Shown: positions 1 to 9,261 of the stretch, piece by piece | Layout: every line of letters starts with the position of its first letter | Numbering within the stretch: the first letter of the stretch is position 1 | From: Alistipes sp. | GTDB taxonomy: Bacteria; Bacteroidota; Bacteroidia; Bacteroidales; Rikenellaceae | DNA: 64,000 nucleotides | Direction of reading: 5' to 3' | Assembly: GCA_021201825.1 (NCBI GenBank) | Contig: JAJQED010000028.1 | Coordinates: forward strand, 62,001-126,000 | Made by a program: the position numbers and the translations under genes | The notes under the pieces: generated by a model | Told to the model about the DNA's origin: nothing | What the model saw: the letters and a program-made list of their open reading frames with translations, nothing else | Databases searched by the model: none

Positions 1-502
1 CGCGGCCCTGCAATTCGTACCTCGGCAATTTCCAGCTTAACGTCTCTTCATCCGTATGGTTATGGACCCGGAACGTTATCCTTAGGGTTTCCGTACGGTC
101 GGTTTCGGAATACGTATAGGTTCCCGTGGCCTTATCGTCGGAGTAGAACCAATTATTTGCTGTCAGGGCTATATCGTAAAGCGTGGCGCTCCAAACCCCG
201 TCCCGATGTTCTAACGGGCCTACACGGAAATGCCAGTCCTGCGAATCGGCACGCCCGTTATTTGAACCTTTCAGGTAGAGACTGCACCGGATCGTCCCTG
301 CTTCCGGGGAGCTGATATAGGCATAATCGATATAAGCCAGTTTATCCTTGTTGCCGGAGCGGCACTCCACCAATTCACCGAAATACCCGCCGTTTATGCC
401 GTCACCACCCGGGTCGAGAAGATCGGTTATCTGCGCGCGGGTATGATCCATAGCTAACAGGGATAAGATAATGGCAAATGAGGTTTTGAACAAAGTGGTC
501 AT
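1..502 (-). CDS. Hypothetical secreted protein (C-terminus beyond window)
   Basis: The reading frame is open from an ATG at 502 to the left edge, giving 167 codons without a stop. The first 23 residues look like a cleavable signal peptide (basic-poor start MTTLFKTSF, hydrophobic core, then DHTRAQ). The mature part is polar, with aromatic and beta-strand-like stretches, as in a secreted all-beta protein, but I recognise no family. It lies downstream of the GH144 gene and on the same strand. A strong terminator-like hairpin at 559-597 separates them, so it may be its own transcript or expressed only by read-through. It could be an additional glycan-binding or sugar-processing protein of the locus; that is a guess from position. 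Confidence 0.7.
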   Translation of the reverse strand, partial: MTTLFKTSFAIILSLLAMDHTRAQITDLLDPGGDGINGGYFGELVECRSGNKDKLAYIDYAYISSPEAGTIRCSLYLKGSNNGRADSQDWHFRVGPLEHRDGVWSATLYDIALTANNWFYSDDKATGTYTYSETDRTETLRITFRVHNHTDEETLSWKLPRYELQGR

Positions 503-558
503 AAATATAAAGTAACATAGGTAAAATACGGATGTTAAAAGTAATAAAAACTAAGGGC

Positions 559-597
559 AAAAAGCAAAAACGGGGACGAACCCCGTGTTTGCTTTTT
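559..597 (-). terminator. Rho-independent terminator after GH144 gene
   Basis: A 17-bp nearly perfect inverted repeat (559-575 with 581-597, one mismatch) with a 5-nt loop. On the minus strand the stem ends in a T-rich arm. It lies 21 bp past the stop of the GH144 gene and would end the SusCD-GH3-GH144 transcript. Confidence 0.8.
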
Positions 598-617
598 ATT
601 CGATCCATCATAAAAAC

Positions 618-1982
618 CTACCCGAGCCACCCCCCGCTGAACCCGGCGGCCCTGAGCCCGTCCACGATATATTTGTTCTTTTTCATCAGGTCCCATATCA
701 GGCCCGTACGGTAGTTCTCGATCATTATCAGGATGGGCCCCTGGTCGATACCGAGCCACCAGTCGTCGATCCAGTCCTCGCTCGGGTTGAACGAGTCCTT
801 GAATCCGTATTTGGTATAAAGAGCCCCTCCCTTGTAGTTCTGCATCGCAACCAGTGCGGCGTAGGACTGTGTTGGGGTGAACGGGAACGACCCCCCGGCG
901 GCGGTTGGCGCCAGTGTACCGTCGTCCTCCACCGACAGGGCGGAAGCCCCGCGCGCGTAGTATTCCCATTTGCCATACTCTCCCGCACCCGGCCCGTCAC
1001 ATGCCGTCAGGCCCCAGAAATTCTCCCCGTAACCCTTATAACCGGACGGGTTGGCGATACAGTAGGCCCGGTTGGCATTGGCCGCCCTTTGCGAGTTGAT
1101 GAAATAATCGATGCCCACGCTTCGCGTATAGTCGTCCTTTATACCGTTGAAATCTATCCACAGGTGTGAATACTGGTGCCCGAACAGCGGCGAAAAGTTC
1201 ACCATCTCGAAATTGTGGAACGTCTCCCAGCGGTAGGTAGCGGTCCAGTTGTCCCACACGGAAGCATCGACCCGTTTGGACTGTTCTCCCGTGCCGAGGG
1301 CCATGATATAGAGTATCATCGCCTCGTTGTACCCGGACCACAGGTAGGAAAGGAATCCCGATTCGGGGGTCCATCCCATGGTCATTCGGTCATGCCCGTT
1401 CATGGCCCACTTCCAGTCCACGGCAAGGAAAAGCCGGTCGGCCAGTTCGCGGATCTCGGTTTCGGTCTGCCCGTCGCCGTCGAAATAGGTCTGAGCCGCG
1501 AGTACCCCGCCCATCAGCAGGGCCGTGTCTATGGTCGAGAGTTCGCTCGTGCCGGTGCGCAGGCCGTCGCCACGGTTCAGGAAATGGTAGAAAAAACCAC
1601 GGTACCCCGTAGCGTTCGCCGGGTCGGAGCTTTGTGGGGCGTTGGCAAAAAAGCGCAGGGTGGTCAGCGTCCGTTCGGCCGCCTGCACGCGGGTAATGAA
1701 ACCCCGCTCGGCACCTACTATGTAGGCCGTCAGACCGAATCCCGTCGCGGCGATACTGCACATGGCCGTATTGTTAGCAGGGCTGGCCCTGTCGGGCACA
1801 AGTCCGTTGTCGGGATTTGTCAGTTCCCAGAAGAAATTGAAGTGCGTCAGCTGCAGGTCGTCCAATACGGCCTGGTCGATCTCCACGGTTCCATCGTCAG
1901 GACCTTCAGGAAAACTGCCGTTGTTCCCGTCCGAGCCGCACGACAGCAGAAGCACTAAAAATAAAACTGTTGACTTTTTCAT
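618..1982 (-). CDS. GH144-type glucoamylase-family lipoprotein
   Basis: 454-residue glycoside hydrolase of the Bacteroidetes 'glucoamylase family' (Pfam Glycoamylase, CAZy GH144, whose characterised members act on beta-1,2-glucan). The start is set at the ATG at 1982 because it opens a lipoprotein signal (MKKSTVLFLVLLLSC, lipid-modified Cys15); the frame stays open upstream but without a signal. After an acidic linker the alpha/alpha-barrel region carries the family landmarks: GYGENFWGLTACDGPG, HQYSHLWIDF, and near the C-terminus GIDQGPILIMIENYRTG. These recur in the second GH144 protein of the locus at 5971-7578, so the two are paralogues, but this one lacks the N-terminal accessory domain. 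The acidic residues just after Cys15 suggest surface display. It is the last gene before a terminator. Family is confident; substrate is inferred. Confidence 0.9.
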   Translation of the reverse strand: MKKSTVLFLVLLLSCGSDGNNGSFPEGPDDGTVEIDQAVLDDLQLTHFNFFWELTNPDNGLVPDRASPANNTAMCSIAATGFGLTAYIVGAERGFITRVQAAERTLTTLRFFANAPQSSDPANATGYRGFFYHFLNRGDGLRTGTSELSTIDTALLMGGVLAAQTYFDGDGQTETEIRELADRLFLAVDWKWAMNGHDRMTMGWTPESGFLSYLWSGYNEAMILYIMALGTGEQSKRVDASVWDNWTATYRWETFHNFEMVNFSPLFGHQYSHLWIDFNGIKDDYTRSVGIDYFINSQRAANANRAYCIANPSGYKGYGENFWGLTACDGPGAGEYGKWEYYARGASALSVEDDGTLAPTAAGGSFPFTPTQSYAALVAMQNYKGGALYTKYGFKDSFNPSEDWIDDWWLGIDQGPILIMIENYRTGLIWDLMKKNKYIVDGLRAAGFSGGWLG

Positions 1983-2045
1983 ATAAGGTCTATTTGGGAT
2001 CACGGTCCGCACCGCACGGTACGGACCGTGATCCGGTTGCGGCAC

Positions 2046-3683
2046 TTATTCCCTGACACACCTTACCGGATGCTGCCATTCCGGCCCGGCCCAGTTCTGG
2101 CCCGAGGTAGCCGACGATGTAAATTCGATCCTCCATGGCGCCGTATCGCTTCCTTTGTCGGTAGTCCAGTAGAAACTATAAAGACCTACGTTCTGCGGGA
2201 CATCCTCGACAAGCGCTCCGACGGCCGGCAGCCTGAATGGCGAATCGAGTAGTGCCTCGGCGACATTCCCTCCCGGAACGGTCACCAAGGGATTATTATC
2301 ATCCAGTGTACTTCCCGGTATGGCCGCCTGTACGGCACGGGCGAATTCGGTGCGGGTGGGCACGCGGTAACCGTCCGGGCAGATATTCCACGGGGTCATC
2401 GCGTCGAAATCTATCGAATAGCCGGTGATGAACGACGAACCGTAGGACACCCCGTACTGGTAATAGTGGCCGTAAGAATCCGGATTGCCGTTGTTGGCGC
2501 CGTACAGGCCCGGGTCGTTGGAGGTAGCCCCGATGTTCCTGTCGAGCCAGACTTCACCGGCATCCACGTACGAGTCGTTGTTGATGTCGATATGGATAGT
2601 TTTGTATTCCAGGCCGTTCCAGATGAACGTCTCTTCCACGAACTGCTCGCCGCCGGTCGTCTCGATAAAGACGTTTACGGTAGCGGTATATACGATATCG
2701 TCCTTTTCGAAATTGACCGTCAGGGCCTTGTCGCCGCTCACCTGCGGCGTACCCGCCAGCGGCACCTCGACAAATCCGGTACCCGAGGCCGTCAGCACGG
2801 TCAGGTACTCGTCCACATATATACCGTCCGATTCATCCATGACGACGGTCATTTCGAGGTCGCTCGTGCCGTATATCTCATAAGCCACCATAAGTGTCTG
2901 GCCTGTGATGGCCTGTCCACGGACCAGGTCGCCCTTGAGGTATGACTCCCCGCTGTCGAACCCTATCTCACCCCGGACATAAACGGTTACGCTCGTGGTG
3001 TACTCCTGGTCGCCTTTTACAAGCCTGACCGTCAGCGTATAATCGCCGTAGCTGGTCGGCTTCCCGGAGAGCGGCAGCCTCACCGACCCGTTGTTCGGTG
3101 CGGCCGGAAGCGTCATCGATACCTCCGGGACCTCGAGACCCAGCACCTCCGAAGCGCTTATCTGAACCTCGTAAGCCTGAGTAGAGTTATAGATCAGTTC
3201 TATGGCCGCGTCGGTTACCTGCGCCTGTGTAACGAGGCTGCCATCAAGGGTACTTTCACTGCCGTACAACAGTATATCCTGTATGGCCTCGGCCTCGAAC
3301 TCCTTATAGACGTTGTGGGTTTCCAGCTGTATGAACGCCTTTATTTTTAGCGCGTTGCCCGCGCCGCCTTTTTCCGGGATCCCCTTTACGGGTATCTCTA
3401 CCTGACCGCTCCCCTCGGCGAGTTTAACGGTGAGTGAATCGGAATAAAGCCCGTCGTCGTTCAGGATATAGGCTCCTGCACTTCGGCCGAGGCCGTTCTC
3501 ATAAAACATCACTAACCTGGCATCTACGACTTCGTCTCCCTGGCGCAGTTCGCCGGTGAAATAACTCATATCGTCGTCGTATTCCAGCGGGTTATACTCC
3601 TTGTCTATCGGGTCGAGGTTGTCGCACGATGCGGCCACGAGGGCCATTGCGGCTGTAAACAGCGTTAATTTATATGTTCTCAT
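2046..3683 (-). CDS. Surface glycan-binding-type lipoprotein with Ig-like repeats and FISUMP-like domain
   Basis: 545-residue lipoprotein (lipobox LVAASC, Cys20) with acidic residues right after the cysteine, as for outer-surface export. Three Ig-like repeats of about 100 residues follow; each opens with a G-x-L-x-x-G-x-like strand and contains a conserved VEIPVKGIP / VRLPLSGKP / VEVPLAGTP turn. The C-terminal 190 residues resemble the Fibrobacter major paralogous (FISUMP) domain: EVWLDRNIGATSND, PWNICPDGYRVPTRTEF, LPAVG, and a final HPVRCVRE. It sits between GH3 and GH144 genes, the place of a SusE/F-like surface glycan-binding protein, which is my inferred role. ATG 3683 is chosen for the signal peptide; ATG 3692 (three residues longer) is also possible, 6 bp after the GH3 stop. 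Confidence 0.82.
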   Translation of the reverse strand: MRTYKLTLFTAAMALVAASCDNLDPIDKEYNPLEYDDDMSYFTGELRQGDEVVDARLVMFYENGLGRSAGAYILNDDGLYSDSLTVKLAEGSGQVEIPVKGIPEKGGAGNALKIKAFIQLETHNVYKEFEAEAIQDILLYGSESTLDGSLVTQAQVTDAAIELIYNSTQAYEVQISASEVLGLEVPEVSMTLPAAPNNGSVRLPLSGKPTSYGDYTLTVRLVKGDQEYTTSVTVYVRGEIGFDSGESYLKGDLVRGQAITGQTLMVAYEIYGTSDLEMTVVMDESDGIYVDEYLTVLTASGTGFVEVPLAGTPQVSGDKALTVNFEKDDIVYTATVNVFIETTGGEQFVEETFIWNGLEYKTIHIDINNDSYVDAGEVWLDRNIGATSNDPGLYGANNGNPDSYGHYYQYGVSYGSSFITGYSIDFDAMTPWNICPDGYRVPTRTEFARAVQAAIPGSTLDDNNPLVTVPGGNVAEALLDSPFRLPAVGALVEDVPQNVGLYSFYWTTDKGSDTAPWRIEFTSSATSGQNWAGPEWQHPVRCVRE

Positions 3684-3698
3684 ATCGCACATTCTTTA

Positions 3699-5969
3699 TT
3701 ATCTGATTTCGAATTTTCCGCTAAGTTCCGCGTCGGAGTCGCCCCCGATCCATACGGTAAAGCCGCCCGGTTCATTACCCCAGCTCATATCCCTGCGGTA
3801 GAATTCCAGGTCCCCGGGGGCGATGATGAATTCCACCCGGGCCGACTGGCCGGGAGCGAGCATTTGTTTGGCGAACCCTTTGAGCATCCTCACCGGGCGC
3901 GTCACACTTGCCACGTCGTCACGCACATAAAGCTGGACCGTTTCCTCTCCCGGCCGGTCGCCGGTATTGGTGACGGTTGCCGCAACCCGGACCGGGGTAC
4001 CCATCCCGACCGACGGCGTGAGTACCTCCATGTCCGAATACCCGAACGTGGTATAACTCAGGCCGTAACCGAACGGGTAGAGCGGTCGGTTGGTCGGGGT
4101 ATCGAAGTAGCGGGATACGTAATGCTGTTCCCCCTGGCCGGGAGTATATGGACGGCCGGTATTTTTCATATCGTAATGTATGGGCAACTGGCCGAGCGAG
4201 CGGGGAAAGGTCATCGTGAGCTTGCCCACCGGGGCGAAGTCTCCCGAAACCACGTCGGCCACGGCCGCACCCGCCTCGGTTCCCGGGTACCAGACGACCA
4301 TCATGGCGTCCGAATTTTCGGCCTCCCACGACAGGTCAAGCGGCCTGCCCGTGACAATGAGCAGGACTACCTCCTTACCGGTCTCCCTCACGGCCCGGAC
4401 CAGTTCCTGCTGTATCCGGGGAATGGTTATCGAGGTCAGGCTGGTAGCCTCCCCGCTCCACTGCCCGGGCAATCCCACGGTTATTACGGCTACGTCCGCT
4501 TCCTGCGCCGCCGCAACCGCTTCGGCAAATCCCGAACGGTCGTCCCCTGACGGGGGGCAACCGGCGGCGTAAACCACGTTACCGCTGCCGAACCGCCGGC
4601 GAAAGCCGTCGAGGATCGAGGTAACCTTGTCGGCCTTACCCTGCCCGGACCACGACCCGAGCATATCCCGGCGCGAATCGGCGAACGGCCCTATGAGGGC
4701 TATTTTCTTCCCGTCCTCCAACGGCAGGGTCCCCTTACCGTTCTCCAGCAGGACGAACGATTTACGGGCCATGTCACGGGCTGCCGCGATATTGGCCGGC
4801 TTATAGAATTCCGCCTTGTGGGCCTCCGTATCGAGGTACCGGAAAGGATCGTCGAACAGGCCCATCCCGAACTTTATCTTGAGCACTTCCCCGCAAAGCC
4901 TGTCTATCTGTTGGTGGGTTATCCGGCCATGGTCGACCAGCGTTCGCAGGTGTTTGTGGTAAATGTCACCCTCCATATCCATATTGATACCGGCATAAAC
5001 CGCCAGTTCGGCGGCATGCAGGCTGTCCGCAGCCACCCCGTGCGGGATCAGCTCCGACAAGGCCGTGTAGTCCGTAACCACGAACCCGTTGAATCCCCAC
5101 TCCCGGCGCAGTACCTGCTCGAAGAGGAAGTCGCTGGCCGTGGCCGGCACTCCGTCGATGTCGTTGAACGAGGTCATAACGGTCCCCACCCCGGCATCCA
5201 CGGCCGCTTTGTATGGCGGCAGGTATACTTCCCTCAGGGTCCTTTCCGATATGTCCACGGTATGGTAGTCCCGCCCCGCCTGAGCAGCGCCGTAGGCGGC
5301 GAAATGCTTGACGCAGGCAAGTATGGTCGAATCGGCGGACAGGTCGTCCCCCTGGTATCCACGCACCATGGCGGCGGCTATCAGCGAACCGAGGTACGGG
5401 TCTTCGCCGGACCCCTCCGACACCCTTCCCCACCGCGGGTCGCGCGTAATGTCCACCATCGGCGAGAATGTCCAGTTCACCCCGGAAGCTATTGCCTCCC
5501 GCGCGGCGACCCGTGCCGAATTGGCAATACCCTCCATATCCCACGAGCAGGACATACCGAGGTTTATCGGGAAGATGGTCTCCATGCCGTGCACTACGTC
5601 GTAGCCGAACAGCAGGGGGATCCCCATCCGGGTCTCCTCGACGGCTATTCGCTGCAGGTTACGGTTATATTCCGGCACATGGGCGTTGAAAATATTGCCG
5701 CAGGTGCCGTTTCGTATGGCCTGCTCGACGTTCTTGGCCAATGTCGGGCCGGTCACCGTAAAGTGGCTCGTGTATAGGACCATCTGCCCTATCTTTTCGT
5801 CGAGGGTCATCAGCGCCAGCAACGAATCCACCCGGTTTTGGGTGCGGGCGTCGCTGAAAAACGACGCCGCCTCACCTGCCGGGGCATATCCCCCTCCGGC
5901 AGTTTCAAGGCCACCGTGAGCCGTTACCGCCGCCGCTATGAACACGACCGTTAAAAAGTATCTTTTCAT
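3699..5969 (-). CDS. bglX: GH3 beta-glucosidase (BglX-type), secreted
   Basis: 756-residue glycoside hydrolase family 3 enzyme that removes terminal beta-linked glucose from oligosaccharides, probably in the periplasm. A cleavable signal peptide (about residues 1-20) is followed by the GH3 N-terminal barrel, with the nucleophile in GFVVTDYTALSEL (Asp300). The second alpha/beta domain carries the likely acid/base in GQWSGEATSL (Glu507), and a C-terminal fibronectin-III-like domain follows (about 655-750, TVTNTGDRPGEETVQLYV). Length and order match BglX. ATG 5969 is preferred over an in-frame ATG at 5984 because the shorter form begins directly with the signal peptide; its ATG starts one base after the upstream TGA, implying translational coupling. 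Beside GH144 genes, a beta-1,2-glucooligosaccharide specificity like that of the Bacteroides thetaiotaomicron GH3 is likely but not proven. Confidence 0.93.
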   Translation of the reverse strand: MKRYFLTVVFIAAAVTAHGGLETAGGGYAPAGEAASFFSDARTQNRVDSLLALMTLDEKIGQMVLYTSHFTVTGPTLAKNVEQAIRNGTCGNIFNAHVPEYNRNLQRIAVEETRMGIPLLFGYDVVHGMETIFPINLGMSCSWDMEGIANSARVAAREAIASGVNWTFSPMVDITRDPRWGRVSEGSGEDPYLGSLIAAAMVRGYQGDDLSADSTILACVKHFAAYGAAQAGRDYHTVDISERTLREVYLPPYKAAVDAGVGTVMTSFNDIDGVPATASDFLFEQVLRREWGFNGFVVTDYTALSELIPHGVAADSLHAAELAVYAGINMDMEGDIYHKHLRTLVDHGRITHQQIDRLCGEVLKIKFGMGLFDDPFRYLDTEAHKAEFYKPANIAAARDMARKSFVLLENGKGTLPLEDGKKIALIGPFADSRRDMLGSWSGQGKADKVTSILDGFRRRFGSGNVVYAAGCPPSGDDRSGFAEAVAAAQEADVAVITVGLPGQWSGEATSLTSITIPRIQQELVRAVRETGKEVVLLIVTGRPLDLSWEAENSDAMMVVWYPGTEAGAAVADVVSGDFAPVGKLTMTFPRSLGQLPIHYDMKNTGRPYTPGQGEQHYVSRYFDTPTNRPLYPFGYGLSYTTFGYSDMEVLTPSVGMGTPVRVAATVTNTGDRPGEETVQLYVRDDVASVTRPVRMLKGFAKQMLAPGQSARVEFIIAPGDLEFYRRDMSWGNEPGGFTVWIGGDSDAELSGKFEIR

Positions 5970-5970
5970 A

Positions 5971-7578
5971 TCAGTTATTTTCATAAGTGAATCCGAGTTT
6001 GTCCAGTCCGGCCCGGATATCGGCGTTCTTCATAAACGCGTTCCACAGGGTGCCGTGGCGGTGGTTCTCTATCATGCCCACTATCGGGCCCTGGTCTATG
6101 GCGAGGTACGACCCGGTGGTCTTTTCCCCCTCCATGCCGAGGTTGACCGCATCGTAGAAGCCGAACGGACCGAACGTCAGCTGCCCGAGGTTACGGTAGA
6201 GGTTCTTCAGCACTGCGAGCGACTCCTGCGGGGTATAAGGCAGGGAGGAAAGGGCCCCGGTCGGGGCGACGGTCCCGGTATCGTTGCCGATGCCGGGCGA
6301 GTGGGCCCGGTACCCCCGCGGCAGGGCGTCACTGGCCGTTAGCCCCCAGAAATCCTCGCCGTATCCGGTCCATCCGTACGGATTGTCGATGCAGTAGGCC
6401 CGGTTCACCAGCGTATAGCGCCGGTTCTGCTCCCAGTAGTTGGCATAGCGGTCCCGCAGGCCCTTGGGGCACAGGCCGATATAGGAATAATGCACCCAGA
6501 ACAGCGGGCCGCCCATCTGCATCCGCTTGCCCAGCGGCAGTAGTATGCCGTAGAAATCGGTCTGGCATAAGAACTCACCGTCCTTGCGGTTCACCCAGCA
6601 CGATTCATAAACCCTGCGGGAGATCGGATGTGTGGGCGACGAGGCGGCCAGGATATAAGTTATCAACGTCTCGTCATATCCCTGTATCCGGTGGTTCATC
6701 TCGAAGCCATGTTCGGGCGACCAGTGCCAATACAGCGCGTCCTGTCCCTGCGTGTAATGGTCCCATTCGACCTCCCTCCACAGCTTTTCGATGCGCCGGC
6801 CCAGTTCCGCCTCGGCCGGGGCCTCCCCGTCGAAATAACCCTGTGCGGCCAGCAGCCCCTGCATCAGGAACGCCGTCTCGACAAGGTCCCCGCCGTTATC
6901 CTTAGCGCTGAAATGGTAGGGCCGGCCGGTAGACGAGTCGTACCAGTGGGCCCATGCGCCGTGGAACCGCGGGAAATTTTCGAGCGAGGTCACGATCTTC
7001 CCGATGCGTCCCACCGCATCTTCCCGCGTAATGAAACCGTTCTCGACACCCGCGACGATCGCCATGATCCCGAAGCCGGTACCACCCGTGGTAACACAGT
7101 TGGGCCGGGGACCGTCGGACCGCTCGAACGCCATTCCCGACAGCGGGTCCGCAAACTCCACGAAATACCGCAGGGTATACTGCTGGACCATCGCCATAAG
7201 TTCGTCGTCCGAGAAACGGCGTACCGTGGCCTGCACCTGCGGGGTTTCGCCCACGATGCCTCCATCCGTGCCGACCTCGACGACTTTATAGGTATAGACC
7301 TGCGGCACGGCCGGAGCAGAGGTTATGAAATCCATGTAAAAGAGCTTTCCGGTCTCTGCCCGCACCTGCTCCCCGCCGTCCGATACCACTACCACACGGT
7401 ACAGCTGTGCCCCCGGAACGCTTTGCCACCTCAACTCGACGTGGGAATCGTATCCCTGTGCCTCTATCACGCTTCCGGCCGGTAGGTACAAGGCAGGGTC
7501 AGCCTGCGCCCAAGCGCCGGCAAGCCCGGAAAGCAATGCGGCCAGTAGTACCGGAAATATGTTGATGATATGTCTCAT
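5971..7578 (-). CDS. GH144-type enzyme with N-terminal beta domain, secreted
   Basis: 535 residues. A signal peptide (ending near AGAWAQ) is followed by a fibronectin-like domain of about 95 residues (VELRWQSVPGAQLYRVVV is a typical strand pattern). The catalytic (alpha/alpha) region of the GH144/Glycoamylase family follows, with TGYGEDFWGLTASDALP, WVHYSYIGL and AIDQGPIVGMIENHRHG. It is paralogous to the lipoprotein at 618-1982. As I recall, a Parabacteroides GH144 enzyme that releases sophorose has an extra N-terminal domain while the endo-acting Chitinophaga enzyme does not, so this copy could be the exo-type one; that is inference. The start is the ATG at 7578, which has AGGTGA seven bases upstream, rather than the in-frame GTG at 7587. 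It follows susD by 16 bp. Confidence 0.9.
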   Translation of the reverse strand: MRHIINIFPVLLAALLSGLAGAWAQADPALYLPAGSVIEAQGYDSHVELRWQSVPGAQLYRVVVVSDGGEQVRAETGKLFYMDFITSAPAVPQVYTYKVVEVGTDGGIVGETPQVQATVRRFSDDELMAMVQQYTLRYFVEFADPLSGMAFERSDGPRPNCVTTGGTGFGIMAIVAGVENGFITREDAVGRIGKIVTSLENFPRFHGAWAHWYDSSTGRPYHFSAKDNGGDLVETAFLMQGLLAAQGYFDGEAPAEAELGRRIEKLWREVEWDHYTQGQDALYWHWSPEHGFEMNHRIQGYDETLITYILAASSPTHPISRRVYESCWVNRKDGEFLCQTDFYGILLPLGKRMQMGGPLFWVHYSYIGLCPKGLRDRYANYWEQNRRYTLVNRAYCIDNPYGWTGYGEDFWGLTASDALPRGYRAHSPGIGNDTGTVAPTGALSSLPYTPQESLAVLKNLYRNLGQLTFGPFGFYDAVNLGMEGEKTTGSYLAIDQGPIVGMIENHRHGTLWNAFMKNADIRAGLDKLGFTYENN

Positions 7579-7594
7579 CTGGCTCACCTGCGGT

Positions 7595-9241
7595 TTAGTA
7601 TCCCTGGTTCTGCGTGAGTTTGTTCATCAGCAATATCTGCGCGTTGGGCACAGGGAATACGTAATGTTTGGGAACGACCACCGGGTTAGTCGGCGGCAGG
7701 GGCAGGCGGGTCGATGCCGGGGTTATGTCCGGATGATTGGCCTGCATCCATTCCAGCCCGTCCAGTTCGTCCTCCACCTTACTCCAGAATTTTCCGGCCA
7801 GGTAGCCGCTGTTCTTCTTGTCGATCCTCACAAGGTCGAAATACCGGTCCCATTCCATGGCCATCTCCAACCGCTTTTCGTCCCATATATTTTCCGGGGT
7901 GGCGGTTACGGAGGGCACACCGGCACGGGTACGCACCCTGTCCATCCATTCCTGCGCTTCGGCCGAGCCCAGTTCCGCAGCCGCCTCGGCTCCGATAAGC
8001 AGTACCTCGGCCCAGCGCATCAGCCGTATGTTGCCCCCGTAGTTCTCGTTACCGCCGATAACGGGCCTGGGCTGGTAGAACTTGCGGATATAGCGGTTGG
8101 GATAGCCGTTGGCCGTGGCGCTCGTAGCGCTGACCTGACCAATTATCTCCACCCCGTCTATTACGCTCGGGGTCTGTATCATGCCGCTGTACAGTGTTGT
8201 TTCACCGTAATGTATGGTCCAGTCCTTGCGCTGGTCGGCATCGTCATAGGCCCTTACCAGATTGAGCGACGGGGCTATGAAACCCCACCCCCAGTTGGGG
8301 TCGCCACGGGTACCCACGGCCTGCCAGCCCTGCCAGCTGCCGTTGCTCTCGGTGAAGCTTTCCACCCCGATCTCGAATACCGATTCGGCGCTGTATTCAC
8401 CCTCCTTGATCCACAGCCGGTTCAAGTCGATCAGGTCGTATCCGTCTGCCGAAGAGTCCATCTCGTTTACCAGTTCCACGATCCTGCGGTAATAGGCAGT
8501 GGCGTTGGACGGGTCGTCCGACGCACGGTACAGCAGTACCTTGGCCAGCAGACCCTGTGCGGAGCCTTTATGAGCCCGTCCGTACCACTCCGTTTCGTAC
8601 CACGTAGCCGACTCCGCCTTGTCGGGCATGTTCAGGGCGAATTCGAGGTCTTCGATAATGTAGTCGTAGAGTTCCGAGCTGCCTGCTATATCGAGGTTCG
8701 ACGCTTCGGCCCCGGTAAGGTCCCCGAGCGGGGTAATTGGACCCTTGCCCCAGAAGCGCAGTATCTGGAAATAGAACCAGGCGCGGTTGAAGCGGGCTTC
8801 GGCTTCGATGACCTCCCACTGCCTTTCGTCCATATCCGGGAATTCGTCCCTGGCCGACAGCACGTTATTGGCCCGGGTAATACCCAGGTAAAATTGCTCC
8901 CACAGGAAGTTTATCATATCCGAACTGCCGTCCAGCCCCGAGAGGTTCTGGTACTGGCGCAGGCCGTTAGTATAGATCGTGCCGCCGCCGTCGGACATCT
9001 GGCTTCCGACCAGCGCGTTATCCGAGGCCAGGTCGGGTATCCACAACCCGATGGCCGACCAGGTGTCGTTCACCCGGTAAACTTCGTAAATGCCGTTCGT
9101 CAGGCTGGTGGCCGCGTCCGGGTTCGACAGGAAGTCGTCTTTGGTCATCTGTCCCTGCGCGGGCCGGTCCAGGAAATCCGAACAGGCCGCAAAGCCGCCC
9201 AGCAGCAGGGCGAGGGCGAAAAATATATTTATCTTTTTCAT
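7595..9241 (-). CDS. susD: SusD/RagB-family outer-membrane glycan-binding lipoprotein
   Basis: 548-residue SusD-like protein that caps the SusC transporter on the cell surface and binds glycan. Lipobox GFAAC gives lipid-modified Cys20, followed by SDFLDRPAQG, a common SusD start. The helical SusD-like N-terminal half (residues about 30-300, including LWEQFYLGITRANNVL) is followed by the RagB/SusD C-terminal region with the typical RLMRWAEVLLIGAEAAAELG helix. The final YVFPVPNAQILLMNKLTQNQ is the standard family ending. It lies 20 bp after susC on the same strand and is clearly its partner. Ligand specificity cannot be read from the sequence; the neighbouring GH144 and GH3 genes suggest beta-1,2-linked glucan. 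Confidence 0.96.
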   Translation of the reverse strand: MKKINIFFALALLLGGFAACSDFLDRPAQGQMTKDDFLSNPDAATSLTNGIYEVYRVNDTWSAIGLWIPDLASDNALVGSQMSDGGGTIYTNGLRQYQNLSGLDGSSDMINFLWEQFYLGITRANNVLSARDEFPDMDERQWEVIEAEARFNRAWFYFQILRFWGKGPITPLGDLTGAEASNLDIAGSSELYDYIIEDLEFALNMPDKAESATWYETEWYGRAHKGSAQGLLAKVLLYRASDDPSNATAYYRRIVELVNEMDSSADGYDLIDLNRLWIKEGEYSAESVFEIGVESFTESNGSWQGWQAVGTRGDPNWGWGFIAPSLNLVRAYDDADQRKDWTIHYGETTLYSGMIQTPSVIDGVEIIGQVSATSATANGYPNRYIRKFYQPRPVIGGNENYGGNIRLMRWAEVLLIGAEAAAELGSAEAQEWMDRVRTRAGVPSVTATPENIWDEKRLEMAMEWDRYFDLVRIDKKNSGYLAGKFWSKVEDELDGLEWMQANHPDITPASTRLPLPPTNPVVVPKHYVFPVPNAQILLMNKLTQNQGY

Positions 9242-9261
9242 AACTCTCTTGGTTTAAGCCG

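Noticed and set aside
2046..2800. FISUMP-like region as a separate gene
   Set aside because: The frame is continuous with the Ig-like repeats and the lipoprotein signal; no internal start is supported.
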